A stretch of DNA of 64,000 nt from Alicyclobacillus sp. SO9 (lineage in GTDB: Bacteria; Bacillota; Bacilli; Alicyclobacillales; Alicyclobacillaceae), in the NCBI RefSeq assembly GCF_016406125.1, contig NZ_CP066339.1, forward strand, positions 1,550,001-1,614,000, read 5' to 3'. The translations under genes and the position numbers were made by a program. Below, piece by piece: positions 20,307 through 28,479 of this stretch. The notes under the pieces are model-generated. The model was not told the DNA's origin, did no database searches, and worked only from the letters and a program-made list of their open reading frames with translations. Position 1 is the first letter of the stretch; each line of letters begins with the position of its first letter.

Positions 20307-20603
20307 ATGACATGTTGTCGAAGGGCTGTGGCACAGGTCTGTGTCCGTGCCCGTGTCCGCTTTGGCGAACTATGCATACATGCACAGCTTTGGCCGGCGG
20401 CGTACGTTCGCATGGATGATTGGCATTGGGATCGCGGTGGGCTCACACCGAAATCAGCACCGGAACCAGCACCGGAATCGCCGTCGGACCAACACCGGCA
20501 TCCTCACCGGCTTGTACAGCTTAATTGGGAATTGCAGCAGACACAAATTAGGCCGGCTGTGGGAACTCCCCGCCGGCGTAACTGAAGTGCATTCTCAATT
20601 TTG
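20307..20603. other. GC-rich stretch of short imperfect repeats, no gene assigned
   Basis: Several near-copies of AGCACCGGAA-like words occur at about 20450-20510. A plus-strand open frame passes through but has no credible ribosome binding site and turns into Arg/Asn/His repeats. It may be a decayed small membrane protein gene. I assign nothing. Confidence 0.3.
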
Positions 20604-20798
20604 TTATTTGGTGTCATGCGGCTTTACGCGGGCCCACTTACGGTTGCCGTTGCGCGTGCGCGGGAAGGACTCGCCTTTTCGCAGGTGTACCGTTTGCGGG
20701 TCATGAATACCTGCGCTGTCAGGATGTTCTCCGACCTCAATGTAATCACCGTCATTCGGTGCTTTCCAACCAGGCTCAAACTGTTGATGTTGTGCCAT
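20604..20798 (-). CDS. YjzC-like small protein (64 aa)
   Basis: The core QFEPGWKAPNDGDYIEVGEH, followed by DPQTVHLRKGESFPRTRNGNRKW, matches the short YjzC family of Bacilli, which shares the pattern FKPGxKAPNxGxYxEVGE and KGxxFPxTxNxxRKW. The function of the family is not known to me. The ATG at 20798 follows GAGGAGG at good spacing. It is transcribed alone. Confidence 0.75.
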   Translation of the reverse strand: MAQHQQFEPGWKAPNDGDYIEVGEHPDSAGIHDPQTVHLRKGESFPRTRNGNRKWARVKPHDTK

Positions 20799-20930
20799 GC
20801 GCCAAATCCTCCTCAACTGCAGTAGCTGCGTGACTGCAGTAGCTGCATGATGGAAACTTGTGATTTAGTATAGAACCATTTTCGACCGCTATACATTTCA
20901 AGTCGGACATTGGAAGTTCCCATAAAAATG

Positions 20931-20957
20931 TCCCGCACCACGGTGAGTGATGCGGGG
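20931..20957 (-). terminator. Terminator of the class I aldolase gene
   Basis: The arms TCCCGCA (20931-20937) and TGCGGGG (20951-20957) pair. On the minus strand they are followed by a T-rich run (ATTTTTATG). It lies about 35 bases after the stop. Confidence 0.6.
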
Positions 20958-20992
20958 CATAAGCCGAGTCGAGAAAGCTTTGGCGGCAGTGA

Positions 20993-22060
20993 CTATGCAA
21001 GCGTGATGTCTTTGTTGAGGTAGACATCCTGAATGGTGTTCAACAGCTTCACACCTTCGTCCATAGGACGTTGGAAGGCTTTGCGGCCCGAGATGAGTCC
21101 CATACCGCCTGCACGTTTGTTGATGACAGCTGTGCGTGTCGCATCTGCGAAGTCGTTGTTCCCAGAGGCGCCGCCAGAGTTAATCAGGCCAATTTTCCCC
21201 ATGTAGCAGTTGGCAACTTGGTATCGAGCGAGGTCAATCGGGTGATCGCTCGTTAATTCTGTATAAATGCGATCGTCCGTTTTTCCATAACTACTTCCTT
21301 CCATATTCAATGCTTTGTATCCGCCGTTTGTAGTAGGCAGCTTCTGCTTAATGATGTCTGCCTCAATCGTGACGCCTAAATGGTTGGCTTGCGAGGTCAG
21401 GTCCGCAGCCGTATGATAATCTGTACCGCCTTGTTTGAATTCCGGATTACGGAGGTATGTCCAGAGAATTGTAAACATACCCAACTCGTGAGCCTCTTCG
21501 AAGGCTTCACTGATTTCCTGCAATTGGCGTGTTGCATTTTGTGAGCCAAAATAGATGGTGGCGCCGATTCCTGCTGCACCCAGGTTCCAGGCCTCATGGA
21601 CGCTGCCGAAGGGTACTTGGTCAAACTGATTGGGATAGGTTAAAAGTTCGTTGTGGTTGATTTTTACAATGTGCGGGATTTTATGTGCGTATTTCCGTGA
21701 TGTCATAGCGAGAACGCCAAATGTAGAGGCAACCCCGTTGCAACCGCCTTCGATGGCCAACTTCACAATGTTCTCTGGGTCAAAGTAAGCTGGGTTCTTC
21801 GCAAAGGATGCGCCGGCTGAATGTTCAATGCCTTGGTCAACAGGGAGAATCGAAACGTACCCTGTATTTGCAAGTCGACCTGTACCGAGTAAAGACTGCA
21901 TACTGCGCATTACTTGGTTGCTTCGATCAGACTGTGCAAATACTTCATCCAGATAGGCTGGGGAAGGAGAAGTAATGGTTTCTTTTGGAATAGTGGTAGA
22001 AGTGTGGTTCAGAAGGTAGTCGGCTTCTGAGCCTAGGTAGGAAATAATTTGATCCGTCAT
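20993..22060 (-). CDS. Class I fructose-bisphosphate aldolase (FbaB/DhnA type)
   Basis: A 355-residue archaeal-type class I aldolase, which cleaves fructose 1,6-bisphosphate through a Schiff base. [48 protein letters not shown] and [15 protein letters not shown] contain the residues expected of this family; the Schiff-base Lys is one of the Lys further along the barrel or in this segment and was not proven. The end has [10 protein letters not shown] and [18 protein letters not shown], the phosphate-binding loops. The ATG at 22060 follows GAGGAG; a GTG six codons earlier is possible. It is divergent from ispG. Confidence 0.9.
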   Translation of the reverse strand: MTDQIISYLGSEADYLLNHTSTTIPKETITSPSPAYLDEVFAQSDRSNQVMRSMQSLLGTGRLANTGYVSILPVDQGIEHSAGASFAKNPAYFDPENIVKLAIEGGCNGVASTFGVLAMTSRKYAHKIPHIVKINHNELLTYPNQFDQVPFGSVHEAWNLGAAGIGATIYFGSQNATRQLQEISEAFEEAHELGMFTILWTYLRNPEFKQGGTDYHTAADLTSQANHLGVTIEADIIKQKLPTTNGGYKALNMEGSSYGKTDDRIYTELTSDHPIDLARYQVANCYMGKIGLINSGGASGNNDFADATRTAVINKRAGGMGLISGRKAFQRPMDEGVKLLNTIQDVYLNKDITLA

Positions 22061-22455
22061 TACGGTGACACTCCTCACAGATTTACTTTTTACGAGGCAT
22101 TCTGTCTCATATTCCTCTTACTCAGATACTGTACCAAATCACTGAACAAATAGGAATTCCTTGAGGCGGGTCAATTTTCCGCCCACACGATTGAGGTCCG
22201 CATTTTTACATCTCCATGTTTTGTGCCCGCATGTTTCATGCTTCATGTCCAGGTGTATCGCAGCTAATTTTCTGTCCGGTTTGGTTCTATGTCATGTATA
22301 ATGGTGGTGATTTGATAAGTTTTACTCAAATCGAGTCAAAATAATGGTTTGTCCTTTGCAAATTATTTTTGAAGACAGACGAAGACAACCCACTATTGCA
22401 TGAAGCTACAGGAAGAGACGCTCGGACATACTTTCCAAGCTATGGAGGCGAAAGC
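22061..22455. promoter_or_regulatory. 395-bp divergent region between the aldolase gene and ispG
   Basis: There is no gene. A good -10 element, TATAAT, lies at 22297-22302 in the ispG direction, without a convincing -35. A small hairpin (GGCGG with CCGCC) lies at about 22166-22183. The upstream frame of ispG is open through 22369, but the ATG at 22456 has the ribosome binding site. Confidence 0.4.
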
Positions 22456-23562
22456 ATGTTTCATCGTAAAAATACTCGACCCGTTCGCGTCGGCGACCTA
22501 ACTATCGGCGGCGAGGATAAAGTCGTTCTACAAAGTATGACAACCACGAAAACGGCGGATGTCAAAGCGACTGTCAATGAAATTCATCGGCTGGAGGAGG
22601 CAGGCTGTGAAATCGTCCGGGTCACCGTCAACTCTCAGGAGGCGGCTGATGCGATTAAGGACATTAAACGCCAGATACACATTCCGCTGGTCGCAGACAT
22701 TCATTTTGATTACCGGTTGGCACTGAAGGCCATCGAAAACGGTATTGACAAGGTGCGGATCAATCCAGGGAACATTGGCAAACGTGATCGAGTTGAAGCT
22801 GTGGTGGAAGCATGTAAAGACCGAGGGATTCCGATTCGTATCGGTGTCAACTCTGGTTCACTGGAGAAACATATTCTGGATAAATACGGGTATCCAACGG
22901 CCCAGGGTATGTTGGAAAGTGCTCTGCACCACATTTCCATTCTTGAGGAACTAGACTTTCATGACATTATTGTGTCCATGAAGGCTTCGGACGTCCCGCT
23001 AGCCATCGAAGCTTATCGTTTGGCTGCTGAGAATTTCAATTACCCTCTGCACTTAGGCATCACGGAATCAGGCACGTTGTTTAGCGGAACAATTAAGAGT
23101 TCTGCTGGCCTCGGAACACTTTTGTCGATGGGACTGGGTAACACCATGCGCGTTTCCCTAAGCGCCGATCCAGTGGAAGAAATCAAGGTTGGACGCGAAT
23201 TGCTAAAAACCTACCAACTAATATCCAATGCGGCCACGTTGGTGTCGTGCCCGACATGCGGGCGGATTGACATTGACTTAATCAGTGTTGCCAACGAAGT
23301 TGAGGCGTATTTGGAGAAGGTGAAGGCTCCGATTAAAGTGTCTGTGCTCGGTTGCGCTGTCAACGGTCCGGGTGAAGCGCGGGAGGCAGATATTGGTATT
23401 GCGGGTGCCAGAGGAGAGGGTCTCTTGTTCCGTAAAGGCAAAGTAATTCGTAAAGTGCCTGAGGCAGAACTGGTAGACGCGCTCAAGACAGAAATTGATG
23501 AGATGGCTGAACGGTACGCAAAGACTGGATTTGTTCATGAACCGGTGAGTCAAGGTCAGTAG
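22456..23562 (+). CDS. ispG: 4-hydroxy-3-methylbut-2-en-1-yl diphosphate synthase (flavodoxin)
   Basis: A 368-residue IspG/GcpE, the iron-sulfur enzyme of the MEP isoprenoid pathway. The TIM-barrel half begins [29 protein letters not shown]. The cluster-binding cysteines are in [11 protein letters not shown] and [20 protein letters not shown], the C-terminal sulfite-reductase-like domain. The ATG at 22456 follows GGAGG and gives the normal family start (RRKTRPV-like). It is monocistronic, followed by a c-di-GMP riboswitch unit. Confidence 0.96.
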   Translation: MFHRKNTRPVRVGDLTIGGEDKVVLQSMTTTKTADVKATVNEIHRLEEAGCEIVRVTVNSQEAADAIKDIKRQIHIPLVADIHFDYRLALKAIENGIDKVRINPGNIGKRDRVEAVVEACKDRGIPIRIGVNSGSLEKHILDKYGYPTAQGMLESALHHISILEELDFHDIIVSMKASDVPLAIEAYRLAAENFNYPLHLGITESGTLFSGTIKSSAGLGTLLSMGLGNTMRVSLSADPVEEIKVGRELLKTYQLISNAATLVSCPTCGRIDIDLISVANEVEAYLEKVKAPIKVSVLGCAVNGPGEAREADIGIAGARGEGLLFRKGKVIRKVPEAELVDALKTEIDEMAERYAKTGFVHEPVSQGQ

Positions 23563-23663
23563 TATGCCTCCCTGACAGGCTGGGAAAGTGGTTTAGACGG
23601 CGAAGTTAATTTGTTGACAAAATACTACAAGTTGTGCAATATAGTGGATAGAGTTGAAAATTT

Positions 23664-23751
23664 GTCGTGATAATGGCAAACCAGTGGAAACACTGGGACG
23701 CAAAGCTACGGGTCTACGGACGCATGTCTATGATCGCCGGGTTGCCACTAT
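23664..23751 (+). promoter_or_regulatory. Cyclic di-GMP-I (GEMM) riboswitch aptamer
   Basis: The aptamer core is unmistakable. P2 is CCAGTG, a GAAA tetraloop and CACTGG (23681-23696). The invariant GGGACGCAAAGC spans 23695-23706. P3 is closed around GGTCTACGGACGC, and the 3-prime strand GGGTTGCCAC pairs with ATGGCAA (about 23673-23679) to form P1. The terminator at 23768 follows at once, so control of transcription elongation is likely. The regulated gene is the 157-residue unknown at 23925. A TTGACA -35 lies at 23614; the best -10 (TATAGT, 23640) leaves a long 20-base spacer. Confidence 0.92.
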
Positions 23752-23767
23752 GTATTGCACTTTTCTG

Positions 23768-23795
23768 GCACCCGTAGAAATGCGGGTGCTTTTGT
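23768..23795 (+). terminator. Terminator hairpin of the c-di-GMP riboswitch
   Basis: The arms GCACCCG (23768-23774) and CGGGTGC (23783-23789) are followed by TTTTGTT. It lies 17 bases after the aptamer and 130 bases before the gene, the place of an expression platform. Confidence 0.82.
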
Positions 23796-23924
23796 TGGTT
23801 TGAAAAACACCAGAGATTACATAGAAGGCAACAGACCTGTCCGGTTCTCATGACGCTGCTGGAACGAACGAAACAGTGATTCCAGGCAGTGATGAAAAAA
23901 AGAATGTATGGAGGGTTTGGGAGG

Positions 23925-24398
23925 ATGAACCACCGAGAAGCGTTGACAGAAGTTACAGAACAGCTCGTGAGCGAGGGAACACCGCTGTATAACAAGCCAA
24001 TTCTATACGTGCAGTTGCGCAGACATTTAACGGATGTACTGATGGAATTGAAAAAAGGTGAGGAGCAGGTCAATTTTCCTTCAATGAACATGGATGTCTC
24101 GTTCAGCCCTCAATTGCGCAGGTATCAGTTCACCAGAGACAACAAGTACTATCACAATCTGCTCGAAAACATGGCGTTGCGCTTGGCCCCGCAGTTGTTC
24201 CTTAAGCTCGCGAGAGAAAATGCGGAGATTGTTCGAATTCAAGAAAATTATCGCGTCGACAGAGACCTTGCCAATGATATCTTTGTCCGTGCAAGTCTCC
24301 ATGCTGGAGGTTCCAAGCAAAAATACCAGAACTATGTTCGGCAGTTGGTTTCAATATGTCAGATGGTAGCCACAGAACGGGAGATTATGTCACGCTAA
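23925..24398 (+). CDS. Unrecognised 157-aa protein under c-di-GMP riboswitch control
   Basis: The ATG at 23925 follows GGAGGGTTTGGGAGG; two upstream in-frame ATGs (23889, 23907) lack a proper site. The product is soluble and mostly helical by composition, basic at both ends, with LRRHLTDVLMELKKGEEQVNFPSMNMDVSFSPQLRRYQFTRDNKYYHNLLENMALRLAPQLF in the middle and no membrane segment, signal peptide or Cys. I recognise no domain. Control by c-di-GMP suggests a role in motility, surface attachment, sporulation or matrix, but that is inference from the riboswitch only. It ends at a strong terminator. Confidence 0.8.
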   Translation: MNHREALTEVTEQLVSEGTPLYNKPILYVQLRRHLTDVLMELKKGEEQVNFPSMNMDVSFSPQLRRYQFTRDNKYYHNLLENMALRLAPQLFLKLARENAEIVRIQENYRVDRDLANDIFVRASLHAGGSKQKYQNYVRQLVSICQMVATEREIMSR

Positions 24399-24442
24399 CG
24401 GATTCTTTGATTGATTCTTGCAGAGACTACCTGTCCATATAC

Positions 24443-24486
24443 AAGGAACTGCCAGACGCCGACAAGCGCGTCTGGCAGTTCCTTTT
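24443..24486. terminator. Strong bidirectional terminator
   Basis: A perfect 17-bp stem pairs 24443-24459 with 24467-24483 (core ACTGCCAGACGC), followed by T-runs. It separates the riboswitch gene from the convergent YjcZ-like gene. Confidence 0.88.
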
Positions 24487-24499
24487 TCTTGTTTGTTAT

Positions 24500-24631
24500 T
24501 TAGTAGCCGGCTGCGCCGCCCGCTGCTCCTAAACCGCCGTAACCTGGTACGAGCAGGAAGAAAAGCACGAAGATGATTAGGAACACGACTGCCCATTGGG
24601 TGTAGCCGCCAAATGCTCCGCCACCATACAT
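24500..24631 (-). CDS. YjcZ-family small sporulation protein (43 aa)
   Basis: This tiny gene encodes MYGGGAFGGY, then a single membrane helix (WAVVFLIIFVLFFLLVPGY), then a Gly/Ala-rich tail ending GAAGY. Gly/Tyr-rich ends around one helix are the hallmark of YjcZ/YjcM-type sporulation proteins of Bacilli. The ATG at 24631 has AAAGGATGG upstream; an ATG three codons earlier overlaps that site. Its presence supports a spore-forming host. Confidence 0.75.
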   Translation of the reverse strand: MYGGGAFGGYTQWAVVFLIIFVLFFLLVPGYGGLGAAGGAAGY

Positions 24632-24735
24632 AGTAACCATCCTTTCAATCTTTTGTTACACCAGCTCTCCGCCAGAGTACCTTAAAGTTTATGCGGGGAG
24701 GGAAGGGGCCGAAAGGGCGGATGTGAACCAAACGG

Positions 24736-24833
24736 TTGACGTGCCTGAAATGCGGCGATACAATCGACCACAAGCGCTTTACTGTGGTAGTACGTTAAAG
24801 TGAAACTCGGCAGACGCCGAGCGGTGAGGTTTC
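24736..24833 (+). promoter_or_regulatory. Promoter and leader hairpin of the histidine operon
   Basis: TTGACG (24736-24741), a 17-base spacer and TACAAT (24759-24764) form a good sigma-A promoter. The leader of about 115 nt contains a nested hairpin. Inner arms CTCGGC (24806-24811) and GCCGAG (24816-24821) are enclosed by GAAAC (24802-24806) and GTTTC (24829-24833). It lacks the T-box motif GGTGGNACC, so any leader control is of another kind. Confidence 0.65.
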
Positions 24834-24887
24834 ATGCCGAATTTATGAACTTTATCTTAAAAACTTTGAGTTGGATGTGAATAGTCG

Positions 24888-25952
24888 ATGGGTTCACAAC
24901 AATACCCGAATTGGGCGGAACGGCCCCTGGGAATGAAAGACATTTATCCGGACGAGGCTCGGCAAAAACGTTCGTTAGAGAATAAACTGCTGGAGTTCTT
25001 TGAAGCAGAGGGATTTGAGATGGTGTCCTGCGGTGTTTTTGAGTATGTAGATACACTCTTGCGGGGCCGACTTGAGGAGGAAACGTCAAATTGGGTTCAA
25101 TTATTTGACACAAGCGGCCGAGCCATGGCCCTCCGCCCGGATATCACACCTTCTGTAGCTCGTATGGCAGCTCCCTTGATTGCCAGCGGTCAGAACAATA
25201 TCCAATGGTGTTACGCTGAGCGGGTGTACCGGCGAGCACAGGAGAATGTGCCATTTACGTGGTCTACGATGAGAGCAGCAGAATCTGCTCAAGTCGGGGT
25301 TGAGTGGTTGGGTCAGGACGGAACGGATTCCGATGTGTCTCTGCTCACGACAGCAGTGAAAGCTTTGCATCACTTGAACTTACATAACTGGCAACTGGTC
25401 GTGGGCCACGCTGCCTTCACGCCTGCATACCTCAGAGCTACGGGTTTGTCGGAGGATGATGTGGAAGACTTGCTGCTGGAACTGGCTGAAGGCAACTACG
25501 TGGGGTTTCGTCAGAAAGCTGAGGATGCAGGGGTCGATGTGGATGTCTTGAATCAGCTGAGTGAACTGAATCCGCGAAACGGAGCGTCACTGCCTGGTCA
25601 TATCAAGGCAGCATTCCGCCGCTCATCTGCTGGAGAACTGGCTCTGGAAGCATGGGACCATTTAACCCAACTCGGTGCAACTATCGACCGGTTGGGATTC
25701 GGAGATGGAATTTCCTTTGATTTGACTTTGTGTCGCGATTTGACCTATTACACGGGAATTGTGTTTGAAGTGTTCGCAGAAGGAGCAGGAGCACCCATTG
25801 CCCTGGGAGGACGCTATGATGAATTGTTGCAGCACTTCGGCGCTCGGGCCCCTGCAATTGGATTTACGTTTGAAATCGACGGTCTCCTGAATGTGATGTC
25901 TCATCAAACCTTCGGCAGCACTCTGGCAAAGGGGGAGGAAGGCGAATGTTAA
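24888..25952 (+). CDS. hisZ: ATP phosphoribosyltransferase regulatory subunit
   Basis: A 354-residue HisRS-like protein without tRNA-charging function. With short HisG it forms the hetero-octameric enzyme for the first step of histidine synthesis. The class II synthetase-like core is seen in RPLGMKDIYPDEARQKRSLENKLLEFFEAEGFEMV, LRPDITPSVARMAA, YAERVYR and the late motif DLTYYTGIVFEVFAEGAGAPIALGGRYDELL. It lacks the anticodon-binding domain of true HisRS. Its ribosome binding site is weak. It overlaps hisG by seven bases and heads the operon. Confidence 0.93.
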   Translation: MGSQQYPNWAERPLGMKDIYPDEARQKRSLENKLLEFFEAEGFEMVSCGVFEYVDTLLRGRLEEETSNWVQLFDTSGRAMALRPDITPSVARMAAPLIASGQNNIQWCYAERVYRRAQENVPFTWSTMRAAESAQVGVEWLGQDGTDSDVSLLTTAVKALHHLNLHNWQLVVGHAAFTPAYLRATGLSEDDVEDLLLELAEGNYVGFRQKAEDAGVDVDVLNQLSELNPRNGASLPGHIKAAFRRSSAGELALEAWDHLTQLGATIDRLGFGDGISFDLTLCRDLTYYTGIVFEVFAEGAGAPIALGGRYDELLQHFGARAPAIGFTFEIDGLLNVMSHQTFGSTLAKGEEGEC

Positions 25953-26656
25953 CCATTGCATTAGCCAAGGGCAGAACGGCAGATGATTTGTGGCCGTTGT
26001 TGGACAGGGCCGGCGTTGCAATTCCTCAAGATGTGGACGAGTCGCGAGCACTGGTCTTTGAGGTGTCCTCAGCATCAGCCCACGCTGCTTTGTCAAGGGA
26101 TGGGACAGCAGAGAATACGGATGCAAACACCATTCGCTACCTGTTGGCTAAGCCCGCAGACGTTCCCACCTATGTGCATTTTGGTGTAGCGGATATGGGT
26201 GTTGTGGGAAAGGATGTTTTGCTTGAGTCCGACAGTGACATCTATGAGCTGCTCGATCTCGAAGTAGCTCGCTGCGCTCTCTGCGTTGCCGGGCCTCCGG
26301 AAGAGCGAGACAAGCGCCCGCGCCGGATTGCAACTAAGTATCCGAAGTTGGCTGAACAGTACTTCCGGAGTCAGGGTGTGGCTATCGACATTGTGCCTTT
26401 AAGCGGATCGATTGAATTGGCAGCCGTCATTGGACTCACGGATAGAATCTTCGATCTCGTCCAAACAGGCAAGACCCTGGCAGCCAACGGCCTGGAAGTA
26501 TTTGACCGCGTACGGGAGAGCTCCGCGAGGTTGATTGCCAACAGAGGCAGCTATCGCCTCAAGCGACAGCAGATTGAGTCTGTCGCAAAGTCACTGGAAG
26601 CCGCAGTTCAAGTGGAAAGAGCAGCGGTACGATGTCAAGGCCCTAAGGTGACATAA
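25946..26656 (+). CDS. hisG: ATP phosphoribosyltransferase catalytic subunit, short form
   Basis: A 236-residue HisG(S), which condenses ATP and PRPP. It starts MLTIALAKGRTADDLWPLL and has the PRPP loop DIVPLSGSIELAAVIGLTDRIFDLVQTGKTLAANGL. The short length, lacking the C-terminal regulatory domain, fits the partner HisZ upstream. Translation is probably coupled to hisZ (seven-base overlap, GGGGGAGGAAGG site). An IS110-type element has landed directly downstream and parts it from hisD. Confidence 0.95.
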   Translation: MLTIALAKGRTADDLWPLLDRAGVAIPQDVDESRALVFEVSSASAHAALSRDGTAENTDANTIRYLLAKPADVPTYVHFGVADMGVVGKDVLLESDSDIYELLDLEVARCALCVAGPPEERDKRPRRIATKYPKLAEQYFRSQGVAIDIVPLSGSIELAAVIGLTDRIFDLVQTGKTLAANGLEVFDRVRESSARLIANRGSYRLKRQQIESVAKSLEAAVQVERAAVRCQGPKVT

Positions 26657-26724
26657 TATTTGTCGAATTGCTACTACGTTGGACGTGGTGCCAAAATTAG
26701 CAATACTCAACTAAGCCCACCCTA

Positions 26725-26757
26725 CCTAGATTTTTAAAATATGGTGAAAAACCTAGG
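26725..26757. repeat. Inverted repeat near the IS right-hand end or transposase terminator
   Basis: CCTAGATTTTT (26725-26735) and AAAAACCTAGG (26747-26757) are inverted repeats with one mismatch. They lie 31 bases beyond the transposase stop and could end its transcript or mark an element end. Confidence 0.45.
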
Positions 26758-26788
26758 AACTGGTGGATAGAGGTCGATCGCGGTAAGT

Positions 26789-28039
26789 TTATGCGCGTTG
26801 TCGGACCCCTCCTTCCGGAGTGTAAAGTCGGTTGGTCTTTAGCAGATAGAAGACCACTCGCATCAGTTTCCGGGCTGTAAGCGCAAGGGTACGTCCCTCG
26901 GCAAATTCCTTTGGCTCCGCTCTCTTCTTGGCATAGTACTCGGCGAAAACAGGGTCGTGCACCCGGACACTGTTTGCCGCTTCAACCATGTAGTACTTGA
27001 GGTAGCGGTTGCCAGAATGAATCAGTCGAGTTCGGTTGGCTGTGAATTTCCCGGACTGGTGAACGGTCCAAGCGAGCCCGGCGTGTTTAGCGGCTTCCGC
27101 GTGGCTCTTAAACTGGCTTACATCCAGCTCAGCTACAATGCCGGAAGCAAGAATGGGACCGATACCGGGAATGGAATCAAGGGTTTGCGGGATCGTCGCC
27201 AAGTGGTCCTCAATTCCTTTGCGTAGTGCCTTCAGTTGCTCTTGTACCGTTCGAATCACGCGAATACTAGAAGCCATTGCGAGATTGACCGAGTCCGACA
27301 TCGACTGGGGTAGCCGGTACGAGGAGCGAGCAGCCTTCTGTAGCACTTTAGCAACGACCTCAGGATTTTCGAATCGGTTCTTGCCATGTGCCACAAGGAA
27401 TTCAATGAGACGCTCAAGGGGCATCTCACAGAGTTCCTCAACGGATTCGAATTCCTCCATGACAGCAATGGAAGTTGCCGAGAGCTTGTTTCTCTTAAAG
27501 GGACCTGTGCTGCTGTAGTCACTGAACTTGAGATACAAGTTCGTCATGAGGAAGTTGCTCTCTCTAGACAGATCCTGCATCAGGTGGTAGCGGGCTCGCG
27601 TCAAGCGCTGCAACGCCATGAGCGGCTCGCTCCAGGTAAAGGGATGCGGGAGAAGGCCTGTCCGAAGCTTAGCTGCGATAAACCAGGCATCTACTCTATC
27701 GTTCTTGGGGGCACTCAGGTAATGGGATTTCTTAAACTCCCTGATAAGACTGGGGTTAAAGACGTAGACCCTACGCTGAACACCAAAGTCCAAATGACGT
27801 TGCAGATACATGGCGGCATGGGTTGAGTAGCATCCAGTATGTTCGAGACCAAAGAGAATCTCTTCAGCCTGTTTCTGTTTTGCCAGCTTGGAGATACGAT
27901 CCTGAAACTCTAAAATCCCAGGACGATTGTTGGTAACGGTGAATCGACTCACAGGTCGTTTCTCATCGTCCTGTGTTAAGCAGCAAACCACGTTCTCTTG
28001 GCTGCCTACATCAATTCCGACAAACAAGGAGGAAGTCAA
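26789..28039 (-). CDS. IS110-family DEDD transposase/recombinase
   Basis: A 416-residue protein with the two domains of the family. The N-terminal RuvC-like DEDD part has LFVGIDVGSQENVVCCL (first Asp), LFGLEHTGCY (Glu) and SAPKNDRVDAWFIA (last Asp pair). The C-terminal Transposase_20 part has LDSIPGIGPILASGIVAELDVSQFKSHAEAAKHAGLAW and the serine-bearing SGNRYLKYYMVEAANSV. The start is TTG 28039, six bases after a perfect AAGGAGGTGAT; longer readings have none. It looks intact, so the element may still be active. Confidence 0.95.
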   Translation of the reverse strand: MTSSLFVGIDVGSQENVVCCLTQDDEKRPVSRFTVTNNRPGILEFQDRISKLAKQKQAEEILFGLEHTGCYSTHAAMYLQRHLDFGVQRRVYVFNPSLIREFKKSHYLSAPKNDRVDAWFIAAKLRTGLLPHPFTWSEPLMALQRLTRARYHLMQDLSRESNFLMTNLYLKFSDYSSTGPFKRNKLSATSIAVMEEFESVEELCEMPLERLIEFLVAHGKNRFENPEVVAKVLQKAARSSYRLPQSMSDSVNLAMASSIRVIRTVQEQLKALRKGIEDHLATIPQTLDSIPGIGPILASGIVAELDVSQFKSHAEAAKHAGLAWTVHQSGKFTANRTRLIHSGNRYLKYYMVEAANSVRVHDPVFAEYYAKKRAEPKEFAEGRTLALTARKLMRVVFYLLKTNRLYTPEGGVRQRA

Positions 28040-28400
28040 TATAATCACCTCCTTCAGGTTGGGATGCAGATGCCTGCGACCTCGGGATGACCCTGGGAAA
28101 CCCATGAACGACAGCCTTGCGAGCTATTGGAATACACCAGACGTCATCGGTGCACGAGCCTCCTTCTGCTGGCAGGAGGGATGACGGACCGGGAAACAGT
28201 CAGCGTGTAGGTCTATTCCATGGGGCCAGGGGAACAATCTTTCCTCGGAAGACACCCTCAGATGAGGGGCAACGGGAGGGATAGGAACATTCCCTTGGTA
28301 GACACCTACGGCTATTTTCCCAAGATCAGCCCGAGGTCGTAAACACTCACTTTGTCACAGAAAGGTCTATCAACATTTGATTAGGTTTTCAAGGAACAGA
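28040..28400 (-). ncRNA. Candidate IS110 bridge-RNA region (5-prime non-coding end)
   Basis: About 360 bases upstream of the transposase contain no gene but several short inverted repeats (for example CCCTC with GAGGG near 28256-28270). In IS110-group elements such as IS621 this place encodes the bridge RNA that pairs with target and donor DNA. The assignment rests on position and structure only. Confidence 0.4.
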
Positions 28401-28479
28401 AATTTAATAGAGCAACTACATTATGGTTTTACGTAAACCAATTCAGCAGCTGTTCTTAATATACAAGGGGGACAAAGGC

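Larger units (their letters stand above)
26660..28440 (-). mobile_element. IS110-family insertion sequence inside the his operon
   Basis: The limits are approximate: hisG ends at 26656 and the hisD ribosome binding site begins at 28466. The element carries one DEDD transposase on the minus strand, about 130 bases of non-coding DNA at its 3-prime side and up to 400 bases of structured non-coding DNA at its 5-prime side. IS110 elements have no terminal inverted repeats and make no obvious target duplication, which fits the absence of clear ends here. The orientation is opposite to the operon. Confidence 0.85.

Noticed and set aside
20341-20706. 121-residue plus-strand frame with a hydrophobic stretch
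   Set aside because: No ribosome binding site, low-complexity Arg/Asn repeats, and it runs over the YjzC-like gene.
24736-24887. His-type T-box leader for the his operon
   Set aside because: The GGTGGNACC antiterminator motif and specifier loop are not present.
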